Shown here one piece after another: positions 32,014 to 41,713 of a stretch of DNA of 64,000 bases. Positions within the stretch are counted from its first letter, which is position 1. Each line of letters begins with the position of its first letter. A program made the position numbers and the translations under genes. The stretch spans positions 59,601-123,600 of the forward strand of contig CAJTLI010000002.1 of NCBI GenBank assembly GCA_910577525.1, in the 5' to 3' direction. The notes below the pieces were generated by a model, which saw only the letters and a list, made by a program, of their open reading frames with translations, was not told the origin of the DNA and searched no databases. This DNA is from an uncultured Oscillospiraceae bacterium. Its GTDB lineage: Bacteria > Bacillota > Clostridia > Oscillospirales > Oscillospiraceae.

Positions 32014-33372
32014 ATGAAGCTTCATGAGGAGTGCGGCGTGTTCGGCGTCTATGACCCCGCTGGAAACTGCGCCCGCACCGCTTATTACGGTCTGTTCGCC
32101 CTCCAGCACCGGGGGCAGGAGGCCTGCGGCATCGCCGCCATCAATGACCGGGAGCTGTCCTTTCACAAGGACGTGGGCCTGGTGGGAGAGACGTTCAGCG
32201 AGCAGACCCTGGACAGGCTGAACGGCACCATGGCGGTGGGCCATGTGCGCTATTCCACCACTGGGGGCGCCCGCCGGGAGAACGCCCAGCCCCTGACCCT
32301 GCGCTACGTCAAGGGCACCCTGGCCCTGGCCCACAACGGGAACCTGCCCCACGCGGACGAGCTGCGCACCCAATTTGAGTACCAGGGGGCCATCTTCCAG
32401 ACCACCAGCGACTCCGAGCTCATCGCCTACGCCATCGCCCAGGCCCGGCTGCGGTGCCCCTCGGTGGAGGAGGCGGTGTGCCGGGCGCTGGAGGGGCTGC
32501 GGGGGGCCTGGTCCCTCATCGTCATGTCCCCCCGGAAGCTGGTGGCCGCCCGGGACCCCTGGGGGTTCCGGCCCCTGTGCATGGGCCGCCGGGGGGAGGC
32601 GGTGGTGTTCGCCTCGGAGAGCTGCGCTCTGGACGCGGTGGGGGCAAAGTTCGAGCGGGATCTGGGCCCCGGCGAGATCGTGGCCGTGGAGGACGGCCAG
32701 GTCCGCACCGTCCGGGACCCCGTCTCAAAGGGCAGTCTGTGCGTGTTTGAGTACATCTATTTTGCCCGGCCGGATTCGGTGCTCTGCGGCCAATCCGTCC
32801 ACGAGGCCCGGCGGCTGGCGGGCCGGTTTCTGGCTCAGGAGCACCCGGTGGAAGCGGATGTAGTCATCGGCGTACCCGACTCCGGACTGGACGCCGCCAT
32901 GGGCTACGCGGAGGAGTCCGGCACCCCCTACGGGGTGGGGCTGGTGAAAAACCGGTACATCGGCCGCACCTTCATCACCCCCGGCCAGGGCCGCCGGGAG
33001 GAGGCGGTGCGCATTAAGCTGGGGGCCCTGAAAAGCTGCGTGGAGGGCAGACGGGTGGTGATGGTGGACGACTCCATCGTCCGGGGCACCACCTCCCGCC
33101 AGCTCGTGACCCTGCTGCGGGAGGCGGGGGCCCGGGAGGTCCACCTGCGCTCCTCCGCGCCGCCCTTCGTCTCCCCCTGCTGGTTCGGCACCGACATCCC
33201 GGACAAGGACCAGCTCATCGCCTGCCGGTATTCTACGGAGGAAATACGGGAGCGGACCGGCGCGGACAGCCTGGGCTTTCTCAGCCTGGAGGCACTGGGC
33301 AGGATCGCGCCCAGGGCTTCCTGCGGCTTCTGCCGCGGGTGCTTCACAGGCGAGTATCCCCTCACCGTATGA
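32014..33372 (+). CDS. purF: Amidophosphoribosyltransferase (PurF)
   Basis: PurF makes 5-phosphoribosylamine from PRPP and glutamine, the first step of purine synthesis. The 452-residue protein begins MKLHEECGVFGVYD; Cys7 is the glutaminase nucleophile after propeptide removal. LQHRGQEACGIA and VRYSTTG are in the glutaminase domain, and the PRTase motif is VVMVDDSIVRGTTSRQ. The end, CGFCRGCFTGEYP, supplies cysteines of the 4Fe-4S cluster found in the Bacillus-type enzyme. The ATG at 32014 has GGGAG 8 bp upstream. It is unusual to find it apart from other pur genes, within a glutamine/ammonium block. Confidence 0.95.
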   Translation: MKLHEECGVFGVYDPAGNCARTAYYGLFALQHRGQEACGIAAINDRELSFHKDVGLVGETFSEQTLDRLNGTMAVGHVRYSTTGGARRENAQPLTLRYVKGTLALAHNGNLPHADELRTQFEYQGAIFQTTSDSELIAYAIAQARLRCPSVEEAVCRALEGLRGAWSLIVMSPRKLVAARDPWGFRPLCMGRRGEAVVFASESCALDAVGAKFERDLGPGEIVAVEDGQVRTVRDPVSKGSLCVFEYIYFARPDSVLCGQSVHEARRLAGRFLAQEHPVEADVVIGVPDSGLDAAMGYAEESGTPYGVGLVKNRYIGRTFITPGQGRREEAVRIKLGALKSCVEGRRVVMVDDSIVRGTTSRQLVTLLREAGAREVHLRSSAPPFVSPCWFGTDIPDKDQLIACRYSTEEIRERTGADSLGFLSLEALGRIAPRASCGFCRGCFTGEYPLTV

Positions 33373-33410
33373 CGGCCACAGCCGTCCTCCGTCCTGATCT
33401 CCGCTCCAAA

Positions 33411-33438
33411 ATGCAAGTTCTATATGTATAACTTGCAT
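33411..33438. promoter_or_regulatory. Inverted repeat upstream of glnA
   Basis: ATGCAAGTT and AACTTGCAT (9 bp, perfect) flank a 10-bp AT-rich spacer, 39 bp after the purF stop and about 70 bp before the glnA -35. It could be an operator or the purF 3' hairpin. Confidence 0.4.
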
Positions 33439-33508
33439 AAACAGGCATTTTACCGGCTTTAAAACCTTGTAATACGCAATAAAATCTGTCTTAAATGCAA
33501 AAACAGCC

Positions 33509-33537
33509 TTGACTTTTCCATATTAAAGGGCTATACT
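33509..33537 (+). promoter_or_regulatory. glnA promoter
   Basis: TTGACT (33509-33514), 17-bp spacer, TATACT (33532-33537). The -10 and the CAGGC shortly after it resemble the amt promoter region. Confidence 0.75.
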
Positions 33538-33544
33538 GACCACA

Positions 33545-33598
33545 GTTCAGGCGAGAACAACGGCGTTCCGACCCGGAGGGGGAAGGAGCGCCGCTTTT
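33545..33598 (+). promoter_or_regulatory. glnA leader: hexaloop hairpin followed by terminator
   Basis: GTTC-AGGCGA-GAAC (33545-33558) can form a hairpin with a six-base loop. Three bases later a 9-bp terminator stem (CGGCGTTCC 33561-33569 with GGAGCGCCG 33585-33593) is followed by CTTTTCATTTT. The terminator lies inside the leader, 36 bp before the glnA start, which points to control by antitermination. The loop lacks the G4 of the best ANTAR consensus. Confidence 0.5.
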
Positions 33599-33633
33599 CA
33601 TTTTATCGCGGGAAACAGAAAGGGGTTTTCATC

Positions 33634-34965
33634 ATGGGCTACAGCAGAGAGGATATCATCCGCATGGTGCGGGAGGAGGATGTGAAATTCATCCGGATGC
33701 AGTTCACCGACATCTTCGGCCAGCTGAAGAACGTGGCCATCACCGCCTCCCAGATCGAGAAGGCGGTGGACAACCAGATTATGATCGACGGCTCGTCCAT
33801 CGAGGGCTTTGTCCGCATCAACGAGTCCGACCAGTATCTCTGGCCCGACCTGGACAGCTTTGTGGTCTTCCCCTGGCGGCCTCAGCAGGGCAAGGTGGCC
33901 CGGCTCATCTGCGACGTACATAATCCGGACGGCACTCCCTTCGTGGGCGACCCCCGGGGCGTGCTGGAGCGGGTACTGGAAAAGGCGAAGGCCATGGGTT
34001 ACGACACCTTCAACGTGGGCCCCGAGGCGGAGTTCTTCCTGTTCCAGACCGACGAGGAGGGCAAGCCCACCACCAAGACCAACGACGAGGCGGGCTACTT
34101 CGACCTGGGCCCCCTGGACCACGGGGAGTCCACCCGGCGGGAGATCTGCCTGGCGTTGGAGGCGATGGGCTATGAGATCGAGGCCAGCCACCACGAGGTG
34201 GCCCAGGGCCAGCACGAGATCGACTTCAAGTACGCCCCCGCCCTCCAGTGCGCCGACAAGATCATGACCTTCAAGCTGGCGGTGAAGACCCTGGCCCAGA
34301 AGAACGGCCTCCACGCCACCTTCATGCCCAAGCCCATCTTCGGCATCAACGGTTCGGGGATGCACACCAACATGTCCCTGTTCCGGGACGGGAAGAACGT
34401 GTTCTTTGACGAGAGGGACCGGCGGGGCCTGTCCAAGGAGGCGTACTCCTTCATCGCGGGCCTGCTGTTCCACATGAAGGGGATGGCCGCCGTCACCAAC
34501 CCCCTGGTCAACTCCTACAAGCGGCTGGTGCCCGGCTATGAGGCCCCCTGCTATCTGGCCTGGTCCGCCTCCAACCGCTCCGCCCTCATCCGCATTCCCG
34601 CCGCCCGTGGCCAGGCCACCCGGGTGGAGCTGCGCTGCCCCGACCCGGCCTGCAACCCCTATCTGTCCCTGGCCGTCTGCCTGGCGGCGGGGCTGGACGG
34701 CATCGAGAAGGACCTGACCCCCCCGGAGGAGATCACCGAGAACATCTTCGCCATGACGCCGGCCGTCCGCCGCCGCCGGGGCATTGAGGCCCTGCCCGGC
34801 TCCCTGGAGGAGGCCCTCGCCGCCATAAAGAAGGACAAACTGGTGATGGACACCCTGGGCCAGCATGTCAGCTCCCAGTACATCGCCGGAAAAGAGGCGG
34901 AGTGGGACGAGTACCGCACCCGGGTGTCCTCCTGGGAGCGGGACAAATATATGATGAACTATTAA
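33634..34965 (+). CDS. glnA: Glutamine synthetase, type I
   Basis: GlnA ligates ammonia to glutamate using ATP. The 443-residue protein is of the Firmicutes GSI-alpha length. Motifs seen are [34 protein letters not shown], the ATP-binding [19 protein letters not shown] and [18 protein letters not shown]. The adenylylation tyrosine region of GSI-beta enzymes is not apparent, consistent with feedback regulation. AAAGGGG is the likely ribosome site. It sits between purF and the ANTAR regulator. Confidence 0.98.
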   Translation: MGYSREDIIRMVREEDVKFIRMQFTDIFGQLKNVAITASQIEKAVDNQIMIDGSSIEGFVRINESDQYLWPDLDSFVVFPWRPQQGKVARLICDVHNPDGTPFVGDPRGVLERVLEKAKAMGYDTFNVGPEAEFFLFQTDEEGKPTTKTNDEAGYFDLGPLDHGESTRREICLALEAMGYEIEASHHEVAQGQHEIDFKYAPALQCADKIMTFKLAVKTLAQKNGLHATFMPKPIFGINGSGMHTNMSLFRDGKNVFFDERDRRGLSKEAYSFIAGLLFHMKGMAAVTNPLVNSYKRLVPGYEAPCYLAWSASNRSALIRIPAARGQATRVELRCPDPACNPYLSLAVCLAAGLDGIEKDLTPPEEITENIFAMTPAVRRRRGIEALPGSLEEALAAIKKDKLVMDTLGQHVSSQYIAGKEAEWDEYRTRVSSWERDKYMMNY

Positions 34966-34993
34966 ATCCGTTCTGGGAATGGAGGGAGCGCCC

Positions 34994-35539
34994 ATGCGGC
35001 AGATCGTGGTGGCCTTTGAGCGGCAGTCCAACTGCGACCGCCTCCGGGAGATTTTGGAGAGCACCGGAGAATTCACCTGCCTGGTGTGCCGCAGCGCCGC
35101 TCAGGTGAAGCGGACGGTGGGCAAGCTGCGGCTGGACCTGGTGGTATGCGGCTTCAAGCTGGCCGACGAGAGCGGCGAGGCGCTGTATTTCGACCTGCCC
35201 CAGCGGTGCAGCCTGCTGATGGTGGCCCCTCAGGCCCGGCTGGACCTGTGCGCCGCCCCGGGCATTTTCAGACTGCCCACGCCGGTGGGCCGGACGGAGC
35301 TGCTGACCGCCGTGCGCCTGCTGGCCCAGCTCACCCAGAGCCGGGAGGTCCCCGCCCACCGCACGGAGGAGGAGCGGGAGCTGATCGAACGGGCCAAGGG
35401 ACTGCTGATGGCCCGGGAGGGCATGGCGGAGGATCAGGCCCACCGTTTTCTCCAGAAGCGGAGCATGGACAGCGGCGCGCGGCTGGCGGACACCGCCCGC
35501 CGGGTGCTGGATGAGCTCACACCGGGCAAGGACGCCTGA
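34994..35539 (+). CDS. ANTAR-domain RNA-binding antiterminator with degenerate receiver
   Basis: A 181-residue two-domain regulator. Residues 1-115 resemble a response-regulator receiver, but the phosphorylated aspartate position reads LVVCGFKL (Gly53), so phosphorylation is unlikely. Residues 124-178 form an ANTAR domain (TEEERELIERAKGLLMAREG, then MAEDQAHRFLQKRSMDSGARL), the helical module that NasR, AmiR and EutV use to bind leader hairpins and prevent termination. It lies 28 bp after glnA and before gltB, and the leaders of amt and glnA hold terminator-like hairpins, so these are plausible targets. GGAGGGA precedes the ATG. Confidence 0.88.
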   Translation: MRQIVVAFERQSNCDRLREILESTGEFTCLVCRSAAQVKRTVGKLRLDLVVCGFKLADESGEALYFDLPQRCSLLMVAPQARLDLCAAPGIFRLPTPVGRTELLTAVRLLAQLTQSREVPAHRTEEERELIERAKGLLMAREGMAEDQAHRFLQKRSMDSGARLADTARRVLDELTPGKDA

Positions 35540-35543
35540 CGGC

Positions 35544-35574
35544 AGAGGGGGCGGCTTAGCCGCCCCCTCTTTGA
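35544..35574 (+). terminator. Terminator between the ANTAR gene and gltB
   Basis: AGAGGGGGCGGC-TTA-GCCGCCCCCTCT followed by TTG. The T-run is short; gltB has no clear promoter of its own, so partial read-through is likely. Confidence 0.65.
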
Positions 35575-35599
35575 CACCCCTTGAAAAGAGGTTTTGACC

Positions 35600-38500
35600 A
35601 TGAAACAGACTGAGATACGGCCCGCCCCACCGCTGTACGACCCCCGGTTTGAGCACGACGCCTGCGGCATCGGGGCCGTGGTGGACATCAAGGGCCGCAA
35701 GACCCACCGGACAGTGGACGACGCCCTGAAAATCGTGGAAAAGCTGGAGCACCGGGCGGGCAAGGACGCCGAGGGCCAGACCGGCGACGGCGTGGGCATC
35801 CTGCTGCAAATCTCCCACGGATTTTTCGCCAGGGAGGCGGAACAGTGCGGCTTCTCCCTGGGCGGGGAGCGGGACTACGGCGTGGGCATGTTCTTCTTCC
35901 CCCAGGACACCCTGCGCCGGAACCAGGCCAAAAAGATGTTTGAGCTCATCGTCCAGCGGGAGGGCATGGAGTTCCTGGGCTGGCGGGAGGTGCCGGTGCG
36001 CCCCCAGGTGCTGGGCCGGAAGGCGCTGGACAAGATGCCCCGCATCGTCCAGGGCTTCGTCCGCCGTCCGGAGCGCCTGGCCAAGGGCCTGGAATTCGAC
36101 CGCCGCCTGTACATTGCCCGCCGGGAGTTCGAGCAGTCCGGCGGCGACACCTATGTGGCCTCCCTGTCCAGCCGAACCATCGTGTACAAGGGCATGTTTC
36201 TGGTGGGCCAGCTGCGGCAGTTCTATCCGGATCTCCAGGATGAGGCCTATGCCTCCGCCATCGCCCTGGTCCACTCCCGGTTTTCCACCAACACCAACCC
36301 CTCCTGGGAGCGGGCCCATCCCAACCGCTTTATCCTCCACAACGGGGAGATCAACACCATCCGGGGCAACGCCGACCGGATGCTGGCCCGGGAGGAGACC
36401 ATGCGCTCCCCGGTTTGGGCGGAGGACATGGACAAGGTCTTCCCGGTGGTGGACACGGACGGCTCGGACTCCGCCATGCTGGACAACACGTTGGAATTCC
36501 TGGTAATGAGCGGCATGGAGCTGCCTCTGGCGGTGATGGTGTGCATTCCGGAGGCATGGCGGAACGATCCCAACCTGTCCCGGGCCCGCCGGGACCTGTA
36601 CCAGTATTACTCCGCCATGATGGAGCCCTGGGACGGTCCCGCGGCCATTCTGTTCACCGACGGGGACCAGGTGGGGGCGGTGCTGGACCGCAACGGCCTT
36701 CGCCCCGCCCGGTACTACGTCACCGACGGCGGCCGGCTGATCCTGTCCTCCGAGGTGGGGGTGCTGGACATCGACCCCGCCCATATCGTGGAAAAGTCCC
36801 GGCTGGAGCCGGGGAAGCTGCTGCTGGCAGACACGGTCCAGGGCCGCATCATCGGCGACGGGGAGATCAAGGAGGGCTACGCCGCCCGCAGCCCTTACGG
36901 CGAGTGGCTGGACCGGAACCTCATCCATTTGAAGGACCTGCCCATTCCCAACCACCGGGTAAAAACATATACGCCAGAGCGCCGGGCCCAGGTGCAGAAG
37001 GCCTTCGGCTACACCTGGGAGGACGTGAAGGACGCCATCCTGCCCATGGCCCTGACAGGGGCGGAGCCCACCGCCGCCATGGGGGCGGACATCCCCCTGG
37101 CGGTGCTGGACCGCCGGGACCGGCCCCTGTTTGACTACTTCCGGCAGCTCTTCGCCCAGGTGACAAACCCGCCCATCGACGCCATTCGGGAGGAGATTGT
37201 CACCGACACCACAGTCTACGTGGGGGACGACGGCAATCTGCTGGAGGAGAGCGCCGGCAACTGCCGGGTGCTGCAAATCCACAACCCCATTCTCACCTCC
37301 GTGGACCTGATGAAAATCAAGCGCATGGACCGGCCCGGCTTCCGCGTGGAGACGGTGTCCCTGCTATATTTCAAAAATATGCCCCTGAAGCGGGCGCTGG
37401 ACCAAATGAAGATCGCCGCCGACCGGGCCTACCGCAACGGGGCCAACATCCTCATCCTGTCCGACCGGGGGGTGGACGAGAACCACGTGGCCATCCCCTC
37501 CCTGCTGGCAGTGTCCGCCCTGGAGCAGCACCTGGTCCGCACCCGCAAGCGCACGGCGGTGTCCGTCATTCTGGAGTCCGCCGAGCCCCGGGACGTGCAC
37601 CACTTCGCCGCCCTGCTGGGCTACGGGGCTCGGGCCGTCAACCCCTATCTGGCCCAGGAGACCATCGGCCAGCTGATTGAGAAGGGGCTGCTGGACAAGG
37701 ACTTCGGCGCGGCGGTGGATGATTACGACAAGGCCATTTTGAAGGGCATCGTGAAAATCGCCTCCAAAATGGGCATCTCCACCCTTCAATCCTACCAGTC
37801 CGCCCAGATTTTCGAGGCGGTGGGCATCGCCAAAGACGTGGTGGACGAGTACTTCACCAACACCGTGTCCCGGGTGGGGGGCATCGGCCTGGAGGAGATC
37901 GGGGCCATGACGGACCGGAATCACTCCAAAGCCTTCGACCCCCTGGGACTCGGGCTGGACCCCACTCTGGACTCCTCCGGCGTTCACAAGGCCCGGGCGG
38001 GCCGGGAGGACCACATGTACAGCCCCCAGACCATCCACCTGCTCCAACAGTCCGCCCGCACCGGCGATTACGCCCTGTTCAAGCAGTACAGCGCCCTGGT
38101 GGACGGTGAAAACTGTCCCCACACCCTCCGGGGACTGCTGGAGATGCGGTATGCCGAAACGCCCATCCCCCTGGAGGAGGTGGAGAGCGTGGACTCCATT
38201 GTCAAACGGTTTAAAACCGGGGCCATGAGCTACGGCTCCATCTCCCAGGAGGCCCACGAATGCCTGGCCCAGGCCATGAACAGCCTTGGGGGCAAGTCCA
38301 ACTCCGGCGAGGGGGGCGAGCGGCCCGAGCGGCTGAAGTCCGACCGCTGCTCCGCCATCAAGCAGGTGGCCTCGGGGCGGTTCGGTGTCACCAGCGAATA
38401 CCTGGTCAGCGCCCAGGAGATTCAGATCAAAATGGCCCAGGGGGCCAAGCCGGGGGAGGGCGGGCATCTGCCGGGGAAAAAGGTGTACCCCTGGATTGCC

Positions 38501-40138
38501 CGGACCCGGTATTCCACCCCCGGCGTGGCCCTCATCTCCCCGCCGCCCCACCACGATATCTACTCCATCGAGGACCTGGCCCAGCTCATCTTTGATTTGA
38601 AAAACGCCAACCGCCGGGCCCGGATCTCCGTCAAGCTGGTGAGCGAGGCGGGGGTGGGCACCGTGGCGGCGGGGGTGGCGAAAGCGGGCGCTCAGGTGGT
38701 GCTCATCTCCGGCTGGGACGGGGGCACCGGCGCCGCCCCCCGGACCTCCATCCACCACGCGGGCCTGCCCTGGGAGCTGGGGCTGGCGGAGACCCACCAG
38801 ACGCTGATTCAAAACGGCCTGCGCTCCCGGGTGGTCCTTGAGACCGACGGCAAGCTGATGACGGGCCGGGACGTGGCCATCGCCTGTATGCTGGGGGCGG
38901 AGGAGTTCGGCTTCGCCACCGCGCCCCTGGTGACCATGGGCTGCGTCATGATGCGGGTGTGCAACCTGGACACCTGCCCCGTGGGCGTCGCCACCCAAAA
39001 TCCCGAGCTGCGCAAGCGCTTCCGGGGCAAACCGGAGTATGTGGTGAACTTCATGCGCTTCATCGCCCAGGAGCTGCGGGAGCACATGGCAAAATTAGGT
39101 GTGCGGACGGTAGACGAGCTGGTGGGCCGCACCGATTTGCTGAAAAAACGGGACAAGGCGGTGAATGGCCGGGCCGCCGCCGTGGACCTGTCCGCCATTT
39201 TGGACAATCCCTATATTGGCGGGGCGTACAAAGCCCATTTTGACCCGGCCGACGTATACGATTTCAAGCTGGAGGAGACGGTGGATCAATCCGTCCTGCT
39301 GGCTAAGCTGGGCCCCGCCCTGAAAAAGGGCCAGAGAAAGGAGATTTCTCTGACCGTCACCTCCACTGACCGGGCCGTGGGCACTATTCTCGGCTCCGAG
39401 ATCACCCGGCTTCACGGCCAGGCGCTGGAGGAGGACACCATCACCGTCTGCTGTACCGGCGGCGGGGGCCAGTCCTTCGGGGCGTTCATCCCCAAGGGAT
39501 TGACCCTGGAGCTGGAGGGGGACGCCAACGACTACTTCGGCAAGGGGCTGTCCGGCGGCAAGCTCATCGTATATCCGCCCAAAGCCGCCCAATATAAGGC
39601 GGATGAGAATATCATCACCGGCAACGTAGCCCTGTACGGGGCTACCTCCGGCAAGGCCTTTATCGCGGGCAGGGCCGGGGAGCGGTTCTGCGTGCGCAAC
39701 TCCGGGGCATGCGCGGTGGTAGAGGGGGTCGGCGGCCACGGCTGCGAGTACATGACCGGGGGCCGGGTGGTGGTGCTGGGCGAGACAGGCAAAAACTTTG
39801 CCGCGGGCATGAGCGGCGGCGTGGCCTACGTCTGGGACCCCCGGCGGGATCTGTACCTCCGAGTGAACAAAGAGCTGGTGTCCATCGAACCGGTGGAATC
39901 GCGCCACGACATAGAGGAGCTCCGCTCCCTCATCGCCCAACATGTGGAGGCCACCGGTTCCCAGAAGGGCAAGGCCATCCTGGCGGATTTTGAACACGCC
40001 TTTGCCAGCTTCAAAAAGATTCTGCCCCGGGACTACGATAGGATTCTGCGGGCCATTGCCCAGTGCGAGGAGCGGGGTGTGGGCCATGACGAGGCGGAGA
40101 TGGAGGCGTTCTGCGCCGTGACAGGAGGTGCCGGATAA
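35600..40138 (+). CDS. gltB: Glutamate synthase large subunit (GltB)
   Basis: GltB transfers the glutamine amide to 2-oxoglutarate, giving two glutamates. The 1512-residue protein has the class II glutaminase domain starting at the cysteine in HDACGIGAVV (residues 20-29; earlier residues are the propeptide), the central domain, the FMN barrel (about 830-1200) with GEGGERPERL and the Cys-rich CVMMRVCNLDTCPVGVATQ (3Fe-4S, near 1115), and a GXGXG helix domain (GATSGKAFIAGRAGERF). The length fits the bacterial NADPH-type large subunit. Its stop overlaps the gltD start by one base (TAATG). Confidence 0.98.
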   Translation: MKQTEIRPAPPLYDPRFEHDACGIGAVVDIKGRKTHRTVDDALKIVEKLEHRAGKDAEGQTGDGVGILLQISHGFFAREAEQCGFSLGGERDYGVGMFFFPQDTLRRNQAKKMFELIVQREGMEFLGWREVPVRPQVLGRKALDKMPRIVQGFVRRPERLAKGLEFDRRLYIARREFEQSGGDTYVASLSSRTIVYKGMFLVGQLRQFYPDLQDEAYASAIALVHSRFSTNTNPSWERAHPNRFILHNGEINTIRGNADRMLAREETMRSPVWAEDMDKVFPVVDTDGSDSAMLDNTLEFLVMSGMELPLAVMVCIPEAWRNDPNLSRARRDLYQYYSAMMEPWDGPAAILFTDGDQVGAVLDRNGLRPARYYVTDGGRLILSSEVGVLDIDPAHIVEKSRLEPGKLLLADTVQGRIIGDGEIKEGYAARSPYGEWLDRNLIHLKDLPIPNHRVKTYTPERRAQVQKAFGYTWEDVKDAILPMALTGAEPTAAMGADIPLAVLDRRDRPLFDYFRQLFAQVTNPPIDAIREEIVTDTTVYVGDDGNLLEESAGNCRVLQIHNPILTSVDLMKIKRMDRPGFRVETVSLLYFKNMPLKRALDQMKIAADRAYRNGANILILSDRGVDENHVAIPSLLAVSALEQHLVRTRKRTAVSVILESAEPRDVHHFAALLGYGARAVNPYLAQETIGQLIEKGLLDKDFGAAVDDYDKAILKGIVKIASKMGISTLQSYQSAQIFEAVGIAKDVVDEYFTNTVSRVGGIGLEEIGAMTDRNHSKAFDPLGLGLDPTLDSSGVHKARAGREDHMYSPQTIHLLQQSARTGDYALFKQYSALVDGENCPHTLRGLLEMRYAETPIPLEEVESVDSIVKRFKTGAMSYGSISQEAHECLAQAMNSLGGKSNSGEGGERPERLKSDRCSAIKQVASGRFGVTSEYLVSAQEIQIKMAQGAKPGEGGHLPGKKVYPWIARTRYSTPGVALISPPPHHDIYSIEDLAQLIFDLKNANRRARISVKLVSEAGVGTVAAGVAKAGAQVVLISGWDGGTGAAPRTSIHHAGLPWELGLAETHQTLIQNGLRSRVVLETDGKLMTGRDVAIACMLGAEEFGFATAPLVTMGCVMMRVCNLDTCPVGVATQNPELRKRFRGKPEYVVNFMRFIAQELREHMAKLGVRTVDELVGRTDLLKKRDKAVNGRAAAVDLSAILDNPYIGGAYKAHFDPADVYDFKLEETVDQSVLLAKLGPALKKGQRKEISLTVTSTDRAVGTILGSEITRLHGQALEEDTITVCCTGGGGQSFGAFIPKGLTLELEGDANDYFGKGLSGGKLIVYPPKAAQYKADENIITGNVALYGATSGKAFIAGRAGERFCVRNSGACAVVEGVGGHGCEYMTGGRVVVLGETGKNFAAGMSGGVAYVWDPRRDLYLRVNKELVSIEPVESRHDIEELRSLIAQHVEATGSQKGKAILADFEHAFASFKKILPRDYDRILRAIAQCEERGVGHDEAEMEAFCAVTGGAG

Positions 40139-41604
40139 TGGGAAAGCCCACTGGATTCTTTGAATATGACCGCCGGGGAAACCCCGGCCGGCCGCCCCTG
40201 GAGCGAATCCTCCACTGGAACGAGTTCCACCCTATGCTCCCCGAGGAGGAACGGCGGCGTCAAGCTGCCCGGTGCATGGAGTGCGGCGTTCCCTTCTGCC
40301 AGTCTGGGGTACAGCTGGCGGGTATGTTCACCGGCTGCCCCCTCCACAACCTGGTGCCGGAGTGGAACGACCTGATATACACCGGAAATCTGGACCAGGC
40401 CCTGCGCCGCCTGTGCAAGACCAACAGCTTCCCGGAGTTCACCGGCCGGGTGTGTCCCGCTCTGTGCGAGGCGGCCTGCACCTGCGGCCTCAACGGAGAA
40501 CCGGTGACAGTGAAGGAAAACGAGCTGGCCGTGATTGAGGCGGGCTTCGCCTCGGGGGCGGTGGTCCCCCAGCCCCCGCAGGTGCGCACGGAAAAGCGGG
40601 TGGCGGTGGTGGGGTCGGGCCCGGCGGGGCTGGCCGCCGCCCAGCAGCTGAACCGCCGGGGGCACACCGTCACCGTGTTCGAGCGGGAGGACCGGGTGGG
40701 GGGCCTGCTGATGTACGGCATCCCCAACATGAAGCTGGAAAAGAGGATTGTCCGGCGCCGGGTCGATTTGATGGCGGCGGAGGGGGTGGAGTTCCGCACT
40801 CACTGCGATGTGGGCCGGGGCCTGCCCGCCCAGCAGCTTATGGAGGACTACGACGCGGTCATCCTGTGCTGCGGGGCAAAAAAGCCCAGGTCCTTGCCCG
40901 CCGCCGAGGGGGTTCAGGGGGCGTATTTCGCGGTGGACTATCTCACCGCCGCCACCCGCGCCCTGCTGGAGGCCGCTCCCCCCATTAACGCGGCCGGGAA
41001 GGACGTGGTTGTCGTAGGGGGCGGCGATACCGGCAACGACTGCGTGGGAACCGCCGTCCGGCAGGGTTGCCGGTCCGTGGTCCAGCTGGAGATGCTGCCC
41101 AAACTCCCGGACACGCGGACCGGGGACAATCCCTGGCCCCAGTGGCCCCGCGTCTGCAAAACGGACTACGGCCAGGAGGAGGCCATCGCGGTGTTTGGCG
41201 CGGACCCCCGGCGCTGGCAGACCACGGTGAAGGAGTGCCGAACCGATGAGAGCGGGGCGCTGTCCTCCGTTGTCACCGTGAGGCTGGAGTCCCAGGAGGA
41301 AAACGGAAAAACCGTCATGGCGGAGGTCCCCGGCTCGGAGGAGGAGCTGCCCTGCCAGCTGCTGCTCGTCGCGGCGGGCTTCCTGGGGCCGGAGGACTGC
41401 GCGCCAGACGCCTTTGGGCTGGCCCGGGACGGGCGCTCCAACGTGTCCACCGCTCCGGGCCGGTACGCCACAGACGTTGACAAGGTGTTCGCCGCCGGGG
41501 ATATGCGCCGGGGGCAGTCCCTGGTGGTGTGGGCCATCGCCGAAGGCCGCGGCGCCGCCCGGGAGGTGGACGAATACCTCATGGGGTACACCAATCTGGA
41601 CTGA
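40138..41604 (+). CDS. gltD: Glutamate synthase small subunit (GltD)
   Basis: GltD is the FAD- and 4Fe-4S-containing partner that passes electrons from NAD(P)H to GltB. In 488 residues it shows the cysteine clusters CMECGVPFC, GCPLHN and CPALCEAACTCGLN, an FAD-binding VVGSGPAGLAAAQQL, an NAD(P)-binding VVVGGGDTGNDC, and the terminal FAD site VFAAGDMRRGQSLVVWAIAEGR. Overlap with gltB implies translational coupling and equal expression. A 17-bp hairpin follows. Confidence 0.98.
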   Translation: MGKPTGFFEYDRRGNPGRPPLERILHWNEFHPMLPEEERRRQAARCMECGVPFCQSGVQLAGMFTGCPLHNLVPEWNDLIYTGNLDQALRRLCKTNSFPEFTGRVCPALCEAACTCGLNGEPVTVKENELAVIEAGFASGAVVPQPPQVRTEKRVAVVGSGPAGLAAAQQLNRRGHTVTVFEREDRVGGLLMYGIPNMKLEKRIVRRRVDLMAAEGVEFRTHCDVGRGLPAQQLMEDYDAVILCCGAKKPRSLPAAEGVQGAYFAVDYLTAATRALLEAAPPINAAGKDVVVVGGGDTGNDCVGTAVRQGCRSVVQLEMLPKLPDTRTGDNPWPQWPRVCKTDYGQEEAIAVFGADPRRWQTTVKECRTDESGALSSVVTVRLESQEENGKTVMAEVPGSEEELPCQLLLVAAGFLGPEDCAPDAFGLARDGRSNVSTAPGRYATDVDKVFAAGDMRRGQSLVVWAIAEGRGAAREVDEYLMGYTNLD

Positions 41605-41650
41605 ACGCCCTCCTCTACCCCACCGTATTTGTCCCCTGCCCCACAACGGC

Positions 41651-41689
41651 GAACAAGCGGGCGCGGCTCAACGCCGCGCCCGCTTGTTC
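41651..41689. terminator. Convergent terminator-type hairpin between gltD and prfC
   Basis: A perfect 17-bp stem (GAACAAGCGGGCGCGGC arm) with loop TCAAC. There is little T-run on either side, but its stability suggests a shared 3' end. Confidence 0.7.
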
Positions 41690-41713
41690 GCTCAATGATC
41701 CTTTGCCCCGCCC

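Noticed and set aside
33545..33598. glnA leader as a known glutamine riboswitch
   Set aside because: The conserved glnA RNA and Downstream-peptide motifs were not recognised; a hairpin plus terminator fits ANTAR-type control better.
35571..35600. Separate gltB promoter at TTGACA
   Set aside because: No -10 element lies at 16-18 bp from the TTGACA after the ANTAR-gene hairpin.
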